From positions 124,001-188,000 of the forward strand of contig NZ_JAZARE010000004.1 of the NCBI RefSeq assembly GCF_036231905.1: DNA of 64,000 nucleotides. The letters are read 5' to 3'. Shown one piece after another: positions 30,642-39,206 of the stretch. Within the stretch, counting starts at the first letter, position 1. Each line of letters begins with the position of its first letter. Below the pieces are notes generated by a model, which worked only from the letters and a program-made list of their open reading frames with translations, had not been told where the DNA came from and did no database searches. The DNA comes from CAMLIZ01 sp036231905 (GTDB lineage: Bacteria; Pseudomonadota; Gammaproteobacteria; Burkholderiales; Burkholderiaceae_C). The translations under genes and the position numbers were made by a program.

Positions 30642-31768
30642 TGCGAGTGTGTCTAGTCAAGCTGGGTTCACTTCCCGTGCTCGCCGAGGCGTACAAGCAC
30701 GAGCGTGTGGGCGGGGAAGAGGTGCAGCACGCGCTGCTGGCCAAGGCCTTGGCGCGCCGCGGGATCGATGTGCGCGTGGTGGTGGGGGATTACGGGCAGC
30801 CTGCAGAAGCCGTGTATGACGGCGTGCCCACGATCCGCAGCTTCCGTGAAGGGGCCGGCCTTCCGGTGGTGCGCTTCATCCACCCGCGGTGGACGCGTCT
30901 ATGGGGCGCCTTGGCGCGTGCCGATGCAGACGTGTACTACCTCAGTTGTGCCGGCATGGAACTGGGGCTCGCCGCCATGTTCTGCCGTTTGCACAATCGC
31001 CGCCTGGTGTTCCGCATCGCCAGCGACTCTGACTGCGATCCATCGCGCCTGCTGGTGCGATTCAAGCGCGACAAGTGGCTCTACGAGTACGGCTTGAGGC
31101 ATTCCGATGCGGTGCTCGCGCAGTCGGTGTTGCAGCAGGAACTGCTGCTGCGCCACTATGGTGTCGAATCCGTCGTTGCGCAGATGCTGGTCGAGCGGCC
31201 TGACGTCTCCGCCGATGCCAATCGCGATATCGACGTGCTGTGGGTCGCCAACCTCAGGCGCGTGAAGCGTCCGGACCGCCTGCTGACGGTGGCGCGGGCG
31301 CTGCCGGCGTATCGGTTTCACATGGCGGGCGGTGAATATCCGGGCGAGCTTGCGCTGTATGAGCGGATCCGAGAGGAAGCGGCCCGGATCCCGAATCTCA
31401 CATTCCACGGTGGGGTGCCATACCGCGATATCAGCCATCTGTTCGACAGGGCCCGCTTGTTCGCCAATACGTCCGAACTCGAGGGGTTCCCCAATACTTT
31501 CGTGCAATCCTGGGTGCGCGGAATTCCGATCGTCGCCACCTTCGATCCCGACCAGGTGATCGCCAGGAACGGGCTCGGCGTGTCGGTCGCGGACGACGCT
31601 GCGATGGTTGGGCCCATCGCGGACCTGTTGGAGAACCGCGCAAGCTATGACGCGGCCCGCAAAGCGGTGCTTCAGTACGTGGAGCGCCGCCATGGCGAGG
31701 CTGACGTGCTGGCGCCCTACCTGGCCTGCCTGGCAGGCCCTGCCACACCGCAGGAGGCACTGTCGTGA
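30641..31768 (+). CDS. glycosyltransferase, GT4/GT1 fold (GT-B)
   Basis: Cytoplasmic glycosyltransferase of 375 residues. The N-terminal half contains HERVGGEEVQHALLAKALAR. The C-terminal nucleotide-sugar domain has DVLWVANLRRVKRPDRLL and the E(x7)E-like ANTSELEGFPNTFVQSWVRG (about 278-297). The acceptor and sugar are unknown. Its ATG overlaps the polymerase stop (TGATG arrangement), and it overlaps the next gene by four bases. Confidence 0.85.
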   Translation: MRVCLVKLGSLPVLAEAYKHERVGGEEVQHALLAKALARRGIDVRVVVGDYGQPAEAVYDGVPTIRSFREGAGLPVVRFIHPRWTRLWGALARADADVYYLSCAGMELGLAAMFCRLHNRRLVFRIASDSDCDPSRLLVRFKRDKWLYEYGLRHSDAVLAQSVLQQELLLRHYGVESVVAQMLVERPDVSADANRDIDVLWVANLRRVKRPDRLLTVARALPAYRFHMAGGEYPGELALYERIREEAARIPNLTFHGGVPYRDISHLFDRARLFANTSELEGFPNTFVQSWVRGIPIVATFDPDQVIARNGLGVSVADDAAMVGPIADLLENRASYDAARKAVLQYVERRHGEADVLAPYLACLAGPATPQEALS

Positions 31769-32943
31769 CGCCGCGCCGTGTCGCCCTCCTGACCGGCACG
31801 CTGGGAACCGGCGGAGCTGAGCGCCAGGTGCTCACCCTGGCGGCTCACCTGGACCGGCGGGAGTTTGCGACGGATGTGATATCGCTCAAACACCACGGCA
31901 GCCTTGCCGGAGAACTCGCACAGCTCAATACCAACCATTGGAGCGCGGCTGCGGGACCGGGTTTTGACCTCGCAGCGGTGCGCCGTCTGGCGGGTCGCTT
32001 GAGGGATGCCCGGTACGACGTGGTGCTGGCCACGAACCAGTACTGCGGAACGATGCTGCGCCTGGCCACGCTCGTGGGCCCACGCCCACCTCGGCTGATT
32101 GCAGCGTTTCACTCGTCTCCTGCCCACGTGGGCGATGGGGTGCGTGACCGGGCCCGCCTGCTGGCGTATCGGATCGCGCTGCGCGGCTACGACCGCTTGA
32201 TCTACGTGGGGCGTCGGCAGCGCGACGAGTGGCTCGCGCGCGGATTTGCGGCCGGCATGCCATCGGACGTGATCTACAACGGAGTTGACGTGGCTCGTTT
32301 CACCGCGGTGCCGGCGCGCGACGTGCGCGCCGAGTTGGGCTGGGACCGGTCGCACTTCGTGGTGGGCTTGTGCGCAGCACTCCGCCGCGAAAAACGGGTG
32401 CTGGACCTGCTCGATGCAGCTGTGACGCTTGTGGCCCGTGGGATGCCGCTGCGGCTGCTGATCATCGGAGACGGCGCCCAGCGGCGTGCAATCGAAGAGC
32501 GCGTGGATGCGCTCGGCCTGCGCGCCATCACCGTGGTGACAGGTCTGCAGCCGGACGTCGCTCCCTTCATCCACGCTTGCGACGTGATGACCTTGGTGTC
32601 CGCAGTCGAAGCGTTCTCGATCGCGGTGCTCGAAGCCATGGCTTGCGGCAAGCCGATGGTGCTGACGCGCGTCGGCGGAGCGGCCGAGCAGATCGAACCT
32701 GGCGTCAGCGGCTATCTGGTGGACGTGGGTAAGCCTCAGCAGATCGCGGACCGGCTGGCACACATCTGGCATGCGGGCGAAGCGCAGCGCCTGGGCGCAC
32801 GTGCGCGCGAACGCGTGCTCCGCGACTTCTCGCTCGCCCGCATGGTGGAGCAGTACGCAAGCGTCTTTCGTGGCGAGCCATTGGGTGATGCCGCGGCACT
32901 GGGCGTCGCTGTCGCCGCCGGCGCCAAGCGTGCGAATGCGTGA
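31765..32943 (+). CDS. glycosyltransferase family 4 protein
   Basis: GT-B enzyme of 392 residues. It has the N-terminal glycine-rich loop LTGTLGTGGAERQVLTLAAH (acceptor side) and the donor-side motif VSAVEAFSIAVLEAMACGKP (about 277-296). GTG at 31765 is the start, preceded by a strong AGGAGG ribosome site 8 bases upstream. The donor sugar is unknown. Confidence 0.87.
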   Translation: MTPRRVALLTGTLGTGGAERQVLTLAAHLDRREFATDVISLKHHGSLAGELAQLNTNHWSAAAGPGFDLAAVRRLAGRLRDARYDVVLATNQYCGTMLRLATLVGPRPPRLIAAFHSSPAHVGDGVRDRARLLAYRIALRGYDRLIYVGRRQRDEWLARGFAAGMPSDVIYNGVDVARFTAVPARDVRAELGWDRSHFVVGLCAALRREKRVLDLLDAAVTLVARGMPLRLLIIGDGAQRRAIEERVDALGLRAITVVTGLQPDVAPFIHACDVMTLVSAVEAFSIAVLEAMACGKPMVLTRVGGAAEQIEPGVSGYLVDVGKPQQIADRLAHIWHAGEAQRLGARARERVLRDFSLARMVEQYASVFRGEPLGDAAALGVAVAAGAKRANA

Positions 32944-32957
32944 GGTTGGGTACCAGA

Positions 32958-33854
32958 ATGTTCTCGGTCGTTATCCCGCTGTACAACAAGGCTGCGTTCA
33001 TCGCGCGAACCATCCGTTGCGTGCAGGCCCAGACCTGGACCGACTTCGAAGTGCTCATCGTGGACGACGGCTCGACCGACGGCGGCGGCGCGGTCGCGCA
33101 GCAGGCGATCCAGCACGATGGCCGCTTCCGATATCAATACGTCGCGAACTCGGGTGTGTCAGCAGCACGCAACTTTGGCGCCGAACACACATCGCGGCCT
33201 TGGGTGGTATTTCTAGACGCAGACGATGAATGGTTCCCCGACTTCTTGCGCGAAGTGGCATTTGTCGTGATGGGCAAGGAGGAGGCGGTACTCGTCAGCA
33301 CCAACTACCTTGTGCGCCGCGGGCGTAACGAGGCTGCGCTGGATGTGCCTGGCGGCCCCGTCTCGGAGTGCGTTCCCTACTTCGACTGGGCGTTGAGCAG
33401 CGGGCCGCCGATCTGGACGAGTGCTACCGTGATCAGCCGCCGTCACTTCGAGGCCGTCGGCGGGTTCGACCGCACGCTGTGCATGGGCGAGGACATTCAT
33501 CTCTGGGTCCGGCTGATGCCGCGAGGACGTTTTTTCTTCGTACATCGTCCCTTGGCGGTGTACGACCGCTCCGACGCCGACTCCCTCAGCATGACGGTGA
33601 GCGACAAGGCGGTGACCAGCCGCAGGGCACTCATCAGATTTCTCTCCGGCCCGGGGCGGGACCTCGCCGTGCCACGTGCCTATGTTCACGAGATCTGCAA
33701 GATCCACTTCGCCGACCTGTTGAGGGCGAGGCGCTACCGCGAGGCCGCCGTGCTGGCGCTGTCCGAACCCTACTTCCAGTGGGCCAGCGGGCTGACGCAA
33801 CTGGTGCGCCACCTGAAGCAGCGCGCCGCCGCCTTTCATCACGTACTCCCGTGA
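32958..33854 (+). CDS. glycosyltransferase family 2 protein
   Basis: GT-A enzyme of 298 residues starting MFSVVIPLYNKAAFIARTIR. It has the nucleotide-sugar motif FEVLIVDDGSTDGG and the metal-binding DxD-type segment VVFLDADDEWFPDFL (about 83-97), plus a candidate base in FDRTLCMGEDIHLW. ATG 32958 is chosen over GTG 32940, which overlaps the previous stop. It overlaps the acyltransferase gene by four bases. Confidence 0.87.
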   Translation: MFSVVIPLYNKAAFIARTIRCVQAQTWTDFEVLIVDDGSTDGGGAVAQQAIQHDGRFRYQYVANSGVSAARNFGAEHTSRPWVVFLDADDEWFPDFLREVAFVVMGKEEAVLVSTNYLVRRGRNEAALDVPGGPVSECVPYFDWALSSGPPIWTSATVISRRHFEAVGGFDRTLCMGEDIHLWVRLMPRGRFFFVHRPLAVYDRSDADSLSMTVSDKAVTSRRALIRFLSGPGRDLAVPRAYVHEICKIHFADLLRARRYREAAVLALSEPYFQWASGLTQLVRHLKQRAAAFHHVLP

Positions 33855-34444
33855 ACGCTTTCCGACAGTTTTGCCAGCTCGTCGCCGCCGACCTGTACCG
33901 ACATGGCGGCCGCCGGGGAGCGCGCCACTTCCTGGACCAGTTGATGTGGGGCGAGGGTGGCAACTTCTCCTTCTGGTTTCGTGCCTGCGCCTACTTGCGA
34001 AGCAACCGGTGGCTGAAGTACAGCCTCTTCCCGTTGGCGAAGTGGCGTTTCAGGGCCGCGACCTTGCGGCTGGGCATCTCCATACCCTACACCACACAGG
34101 TGGGTCCTGGGCTTCACATCGCCCATCCTGGTTGCATCGTTGTCAGCCACTTGTCCGTGCTGGGACGAGACTGCACTTTGTCGCAGGGGGTCACGTTGGG
34201 ATGGAAGCCCGGGCCACGCGGCGGTGCCCCCGTGATAGGCAATGAGGTCTACGTCGGCCCGGGAGCCAAGATAATCGGGCATGTTCGCGTCGGCGACCGG
34301 GCCGTGGTGGGCGCGAATGCCGTCGTTACCGCCGATGTGCCGCCAGATACGGTGGTCGCTGGCATTCCCGCTCGGCCTATCGGAAGCCATCGATCCGAAG
34401 ACTACGTAGCGCACCGATCCATCGAACTGTCAGTTTCCGCGTGA
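33851..34444 (+). CDS. hexapeptide-repeat O-acetyltransferase (serine acetyltransferase-like)
   Basis: A 197-residue protein with a left-handed beta-helix in its C-terminal half. Repeats are seen in GPGLHIAHPGCIVVSHLSVL and AKIIGHVRVGDRAVVGANAV, with the catalytic-type His in LHIAHPG and the end motif VVAGIPARPIG. It resembles CysE, but in this context O-acetylation of the polysaccharide repeat unit is more likely than serine acetylation. The GTG start at 33851 overlaps the previous stop. Confidence 0.83.
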   Translation: MNAFRQFCQLVAADLYRHGGRRGARHFLDQLMWGEGGNFSFWFRACAYLRSNRWLKYSLFPLAKWRFRAATLRLGISIPYTTQVGPGLHIAHPGCIVVSHLSVLGRDCTLSQGVTLGWKPGPRGGAPVIGNEVYVGPGAKIIGHVRVGDRAVVGANAVVTADVPPDTVVAGIPARPIGSHRSEDYVAHRSIELSVSA

Positions 34445-35421
34445 TACCGACCTGTACCATGACAGCCGATCCGCCAGCAGCCCCTGTTTTCACCGTCTTT
34501 ACCGCGACCTACAACCGTGCCCACACGCTGACGCGGGTGTACGACAGCCTATGTGCGCAGACCTTCCGTGACTTCGAATGGCTCGTCGTCGACGATGGTT
34601 CGACCGATGCGACGGCGCAGCTGGTGAACGACTGGGCTCAGAAGGCCAACTTTCCGATCAGGTACGTCGCGAAAGCCAACGGCGGCAAGCACACCGCCTG
34701 GAACCTCGGCGTGGGCCTGGCCCGCGGCCAGTTCTTCCTCTCGCTGGATTCCGACGACGCCTGCACGCCCGACGCGCTGGAAAGCTTCTACGCCGCCTGG
34801 CAAAGCATCGAGCCTGCACGTCGGTCCGAGTTCACCGGCGTGTGTTGTCTGGTCGCCGATCCGCAGGGGCAGGTGGTGGGCGATCGGTTCCCCGCGGATG
34901 TGTTCGACTCGGACTCCAACGCCTTGCGATACCGGCATCGGGTGAAGGGCGAAAAATGGGGCTTCCATCGAACCGAGGTCGCGCGCGAGAACTTGTTTCC
35001 GGAGCTGCCGGGCACGAGCTACGTGCCGGAGTCCATCGTGTGGGGACGCATAGCGTCGCGCTACAAGGAACGCTTCATCAACAAGGCGCTGCGCATCTAC
35101 TTCCAGGACCCGACAGAACACAGTCGCCTCACGCTGGCCCCGATGTGGAAGAACCCGGCGGCGCTCGCGCTCGGTGCCCGTGCTGCGCTGGAAGAACGGC
35201 TGCAGTGGTTTGCCTACGACCCGAAGTTCTTTTTCTGGGCGGCCGCCATCTACGCTCGGACTTCCTGGCATGCCGGCGATGGCCTCTCTCGTCAGTGGCG
35301 CCAGCTTCCTGGCAGGGCGGCCCGCGCACTGTGGTTCGCGATGCTGCCGGTCGCCTGGTGGCAGTACCGGCGCGACACCGTCCGGCGGCGCGCGCTTGAA
35401 CACGGGGGCAGCGTCGCATGA
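34441..35421 (+). CDS. glycosyltransferase family 2 protein
   Basis: GT-A enzyme of 326 residues. It has FTVFTATYNRAHTLTRVYDS, WLVVDDGSTDATAQL and a DxD-type LSLDSDDACTPDALE (about 100-114). The GTG start at 34441 overlaps the preceding stop codon; ATG 34459 in frame is an alternative. It overlaps the next gene by four bases. The sugar is unknown. Confidence 0.86.
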   Translation: MIPTCTMTADPPAAPVFTVFTATYNRAHTLTRVYDSLCAQTFRDFEWLVVDDGSTDATAQLVNDWAQKANFPIRYVAKANGGKHTAWNLGVGLARGQFFLSLDSDDACTPDALESFYAAWQSIEPARRSEFTGVCCLVADPQGQVVGDRFPADVFDSDSNALRYRHRVKGEKWGFHRTEVARENLFPELPGTSYVPESIVWGRIASRYKERFINKALRIYFQDPTEHSRLTLAPMWKNPAALALGARAALEERLQWFAYDPKFFFWAAAIYARTSWHAGDGLSRQWRQLPGRAARALWFAMLPVAWWQYRRDTVRRRALEHGGSVA

Positions 35422-36692
35422 GCTGCTTGCCAAATGCGCTCCAGGTGCCGTTGCGCCGCTGGCGGCTCGCCATGTCCGCTGCGACCGTAGCCTCCTCCTT
35501 GCTTCTCGGGCCGTCGGGCGCCGCCTCTGCAGCCAGTGCGGGCGACGCCGGCGACGACACAAGCCTGGGCCGCACCCGCGTCGCGGCGCTGTACTACGGC
35601 CGCATCGATCGCACCGAGCAGCGCTCCCGGGCGGCGTCCTTCGCACTCGTGGTGCTGAACATGTGGCCGAGCATGGGCCGGCCCACCATGCAGGCCACCA
35701 TCGATGCCATCCGGCGCCAAAACCCCAACGCGAAGATCGCTCAGTACGTGGTGCTGAACGAACTCCAACCCGTCAAGGAAGGGGAGGACCAGTTTCCGCT
35801 CGTGCAAGCGGTGGAGCGCAACGGCTGGTGGGCACGCGATCGTGCCGGCCGACGGGTCCAGTGGACCGCCGCCTTCAAGGCGCACGAGGTCAACCTGACG
35901 CGCTGGGCGCCCGCAGACGCCGAGGGCCGGCGCTGGCCTGAGCTGAAAGCCGATGCGGACACGGGCAACTTCTTCGGTGCGCTGAAAGGGCTGAACTACG
36001 CGTTCGTCGACAACGTGTTCGACCGGCCGCGTGTCGAAGCAGACTGGAAAGGCACCGGTGAGAACCAGGGGCGCAACGATGCCGAAGTGCAATCGGCCTA
36101 TCGACAAGGGTATGTCGACTACTGGCAAGCACTGCGCGCCCGTAACCCCGGCTTGCAGATCATGGTCAATGCGGACCACGACCTTGGTGCGCCCGAGTAT
36201 CGGGGGCAGGTCGAGGGGGCCTTTCTGGAATGCCAGATCGGCCGCAACTGGTCAATCGAAGGGCGGGTGGGCTGGGCTGCCATGATGAACCGGTATCGCA
36301 GCGCCTTGGCTCATACGCGGGGACCCCGGGACGTCGTGCTGCAGGCATGCGGCGGCGCCGATGATGTCGAGCTCATGCGGTATGGGTTGGCCTCCGCGCT
36401 GCTAGCCGACGGCTACTACACCTACAGCGTCCCGGGCCAGGCGCAGCCCCCGTGGTTCGATGATTACGCGCTGTCCATCGGCCGTCCAGTAGAGCCCGAG
36501 CCGCAAAGCGCCGCGGAGGGGGGAGTGTGGAGGCGCCGCTATTCCGGCGGGATAGTGCTTGTCAATCCGGGGCCTTTCTCGGCGACCGTCGAGATCGAGC
36601 CGGGATATCGGCGTGCGGACGGGCCTGTGAACGAACGCAAGGTGCAGTTGCCCGCTCGACGCGGTGTGCTGCTCGTGCGCACCGCGCGATGA
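35418..36692 (+). CDS. putative glycoside hydrolase, GHL15-like (copy A, no linker)
   Basis: A 424-residue protein related to the hypothetical glycosyl hydrolase family GHL15. A signal-like N-terminus (LAMSAATVASSLLLG...SAASAG, about 17-43) suggests export. The catalytic-domain motifs shared with the two paralogues at 45437 and 47751 are VVLNMWPSMGRPTMQATID, KIAQYVVLNEL, YAFVDNVFD, NADHDLG and EGAFLECQIG. Asp in VDNV and Glu in EGAFLEC are candidate catalytic acids. It lacks the Pro-Ala linker of the other two. Its place between a glycosyltransferase and a CapK gene points to action on the EPS. Activity is unproven. Confidence 0.75.
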   Translation: MSCLPNALQVPLRRWRLAMSAATVASSLLLGPSGAASAASAGDAGDDTSLGRTRVAALYYGRIDRTEQRSRAASFALVVLNMWPSMGRPTMQATIDAIRRQNPNAKIAQYVVLNELQPVKEGEDQFPLVQAVERNGWWARDRAGRRVQWTAAFKAHEVNLTRWAPADAEGRRWPELKADADTGNFFGALKGLNYAFVDNVFDRPRVEADWKGTGENQGRNDAEVQSAYRQGYVDYWQALRARNPGLQIMVNADHDLGAPEYRGQVEGAFLECQIGRNWSIEGRVGWAAMMNRYRSALAHTRGPRDVVLQACGGADDVELMRYGLASALLADGYYTYSVPGQAQPPWFDDYALSIGRPVEPEPQSAAEGGVWRRRYSGGIVLVNPGPFSATVEIEPGYRRADGPVNERKVQLPARRGVLLVRTAR

Positions 36693-36712
36693 GGCCCGTA
36701 AGAAGGGACGGC

Positions 36713-38071
36713 ATGGCCATCGGGCACACCCTCAAATACGCCGCGCGCCATCTGGTCAAGGAACCACCGCTGGTGCAGCGGCGCGCGCTATGGCTGCAGC
36801 GCCAAGAGCGCATGTCGATCGACGAGCTGCAGGCCCAGCAGGAGACCTTGCTGCGCCGCACCTTGCTGTGCGCGGCGCAGCGACTGCCCGCGTATGCCCA
36901 CCTGCGCGGGGAGATCCCCAGGCGCGACCTTCACGATTTCGTGAGGACCTTGCCTGTCATCGACAAACACACCCTGCTGGCGGAACGCTCGCGCTACTAC
37001 CCGAACGACGGGCGCTGCCGCCCCTGGCATGCGGTGGGAAAGACCAGCGGCACCACCGGCACGCCGCTTGAAGTCTTCCGCAGCTACGACTCCACCTTGT
37101 GGGAGCAGGCCTGCTGTGTCCAGCATTGGCGGTGGGCAGGCCTGCAGGCGGGCGAACGGCAGGCCGTGCTGCGGGGTGACATGGTGACGCCAGTGGACCG
37201 CAGCTCACCGCCCTACTGGGTCGAAGACCGCCTGGGCCGCCAGCTGATCGTGTCCACCCGTCATTTGCTGCCGCAGCATGTGGCCGACATCGTCAGCGCG
37301 CTGCAGGGCTATGGAGCCGCGCAGTTGCGCGCCTATCCGTCTGCAGCGCACACGCTCGCGACGCTGGTGCACGAGGCAGGGCTGCAACTGCGCTTCCGTT
37401 CGGTGGTCACCAGTTCTGAAATCCTCCTGCCGGTGCAGCGAGAACTGATCGAGGCGACCTTTTCAGCCAAGGTCTTCGATCACTACGGTATGGCAGAGCG
37501 GGTGGCTTTCGCCATGGAATGCGAGCATGGCCGCTTGCACGTGCACCCGCTGTATTCCCACGTGGAGGTGCTGGACGAACTCGGGCAGCCCACCGACGAT
37601 GCGGGTTCCGTGGTCGGCACCACGTACCACAACCTGGCCATGCCACTGGTGCGCTACCGGCTGAGCGACCGCGCTCGTTGGCGCACCGATCCCTGCCCCT
37701 GCGGCCGTACCTATCCCGGGCTGGAGTTACTGGGCGGCAAGATCGAGGACCAGCTGTACGACACCGACGGCCAACCGGTCAGCCCCAGCGTGGTGACCTT
37801 CGCCTTCAAGGGCGTACCCTGCATCGCCAAGGCGCAGGTGGCCCAGGTGGGACGCGGCCGGTGGGTGGTGCGGGTGGTGCCGCAGGACGGCTTCAGCGCG
37901 GCGCACAGCTCGCTGCTGCTGCACAACTTCAGGACCCTGGTGTCGCCGCGCGTCGAAGCCACCGTCGATCTACAAAACGACATCCCGCTGCTGGCCAGCG
38001 GCAAGTACAAGTGGGTGTCGCAGGAGTTCTACCGCGCAGGTGAGGCGCCGCGCGCGGCCTTGGATCATTGA
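36713..38071 (+). CDS. CapK/PaaK-like adenylate-forming enzyme
   Basis: A 452-residue ANL-superfamily protein of the CapK group. It shows the AMP-binding loop (GKTSGTTGTPLEVF, about 108-121), an A5-like HYGMAERVAF, an A8-like RYRLSDRARW, a CPCG zinc-type pair and the C-terminal Lys in LASGKYKWVS. The same length and motifs as the outlier copy at 3451 suggest related roles. ATG 36713 has AAGGGA 7 bases upstream; ATG 36689, overlapping the previous stop, is the alternative. It may activate a carboxylate (acyl group or uronic acid) for transfer to the polymer; this is inference. Confidence 0.82.
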   Translation: MAIGHTLKYAARHLVKEPPLVQRRALWLQRQERMSIDELQAQQETLLRRTLLCAAQRLPAYAHLRGEIPRRDLHDFVRTLPVIDKHTLLAERSRYYPNDGRCRPWHAVGKTSGTTGTPLEVFRSYDSTLWEQACCVQHWRWAGLQAGERQAVLRGDMVTPVDRSSPPYWVEDRLGRQLIVSTRHLLPQHVADIVSALQGYGAAQLRAYPSAAHTLATLVHEAGLQLRFRSVVTSSEILLPVQRELIEATFSAKVFDHYGMAERVAFAMECEHGRLHVHPLYSHVEVLDELGQPTDDAGSVVGTTYHNLAMPLVRYRLSDRARWRTDPCPCGRTYPGLELLGGKIEDQLYDTDGQPVSPSVVTFAFKGVPCIAKAQVAQVGRGRWVVRVVPQDGFSAAHSSLLLHNFRTLVSPRVEATVDLQNDIPLLASGKYKWVSQEFYRAGEAPRAALDH

Positions 38072-38120
38072 GCCAGCCGCCCGCGGCTGCGGCGGGCGGC
38101 TCCAACAGGAGAAGCATTTC

Positions 38121-39206
38121 TTGCGACGCCAGATCGTCATGGTAGGAACCGGGCTGGACACGCGCGGCGGCATCTCGGCCGTGGTGCGCGTCTATGCGGA
38201 ACAGGGCTTGTTCGAGCGCGAGCAAGTGCGCTACATCGCCACGCACGGGGACGGATCGCGTTGGCGCAAGCTGCAGTTGGCGGTCTGCGCCTGGTGCGTG
38301 TACATGGGGCTGCTAGTGACCGGCCGGGTGAAGATCGTGCACGTGCACTCTGCGTCCGGGCCGAGCTTCTGGCGCAAGTGCGCCTTCATGCTGCCCAGCT
38401 TCCTCTTCCGTGTGCCGGTGGTGCTGCACATGCACGGGGGCGGCTTCGCCAGCTTCTATGCACGCGGCGAACTCCCCGGGCGCCGGCGTTTCATTGCATG
38501 GGTGTTTCGCAAGGCGACGCGCGTGGTGGCGCTGTCCGACCAATGGCGGGACGCGCTGCAGGCGCTGTTCCCGGACGCGGTCATCGTGATCGTTCCGAAT
38601 CCGATCCAGGTCCCTGCTGAACCGGCTCCGCTGAACGACCCTCCGCCGAGCGTGCTCTTCCTTGGCGCTTGGACCGAATCGAAGGGCGTCTTTGATTTGT
38701 TGTCAGCCTGGGCCACTGTCCAGCGCGCCATGCCGCAGGCGCGGCTGCAGCTGGGCGGGGCGGGCGACGAGCAGGCGCTGAAGGCCTTTGCCCGCCAGCA
38801 AGGGGTGGAGGGCACAGTGGATTGGCTGGGGTGGATTAGCGCAGACGACAAGCGCCAGGCGCTGCGGCGCGCCTGGCTGCTGGTGCTGCCTTCGCATGCC
38901 GAAGCGCTGCCGATGGCAGTGCTGGAAGCGATGGCGGCGGGCTTGCCGATCGTGGCCACCCGGGTGGGCGGCATCCCGCATGCCGTGCGCCATGGCGTGG
39001 ACGGACTGCTCGTCGCCCCACGCGACGTCGCCGGACTGGCCGACGCCTTGCTCGCGGTGCTGGCCGACGAGCCGCGCCGCCGTGCCATGGGCACCAGCGG
39101 ACGGCAGCGGGTGCGTGACCATTTCGCGGCGGACGTTGTCGTGCCGCAGGTTCAGGCACTCTGGTCCGACCTGCTGGATGGGTCGCTGCGGCGGAGCGCG
39201 ACATGA
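38121..39206 (+). CDS. glycosyltransferase family 4 protein (TTG start)
   Basis: GT-B enzyme of 361 residues. It has the acceptor-side GLDTRGGISAVVRVYAEQG, VHVHSASGPSFWRKCAFM and the donor-side LPSHAEALPMAVLEAMAAGL (about 255-274). TTG 38121 is chosen because AGGAG lies 9 bases upstream and homology begins there; ATG 38139 would cut into the first strand. It overlaps the heparinase-like gene by four bases. Confidence 0.85.
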   Translation: MRRQIVMVGTGLDTRGGISAVVRVYAEQGLFEREQVRYIATHGDGSRWRKLQLAVCAWCVYMGLLVTGRVKIVHVHSASGPSFWRKCAFMLPSFLFRVPVVLHMHGGGFASFYARGELPGRRRFIAWVFRKATRVVALSDQWRDALQALFPDAVIVIVPNPIQVPAEPAPLNDPPPSVLFLGAWTESKGVFDLLSAWATVQRAMPQARLQLGGAGDEQALKAFARQQGVEGTVDWLGWISADDKRQALRRAWLLVLPSHAEALPMAVLEAMAAGLPIVATRVGGIPHAVRHGVDGLLVAPRDVAGLADALLAVLADEPRRRAMGTSGRQRVRDHFAADVVVPQVQALWSDLLDGSLRRSAT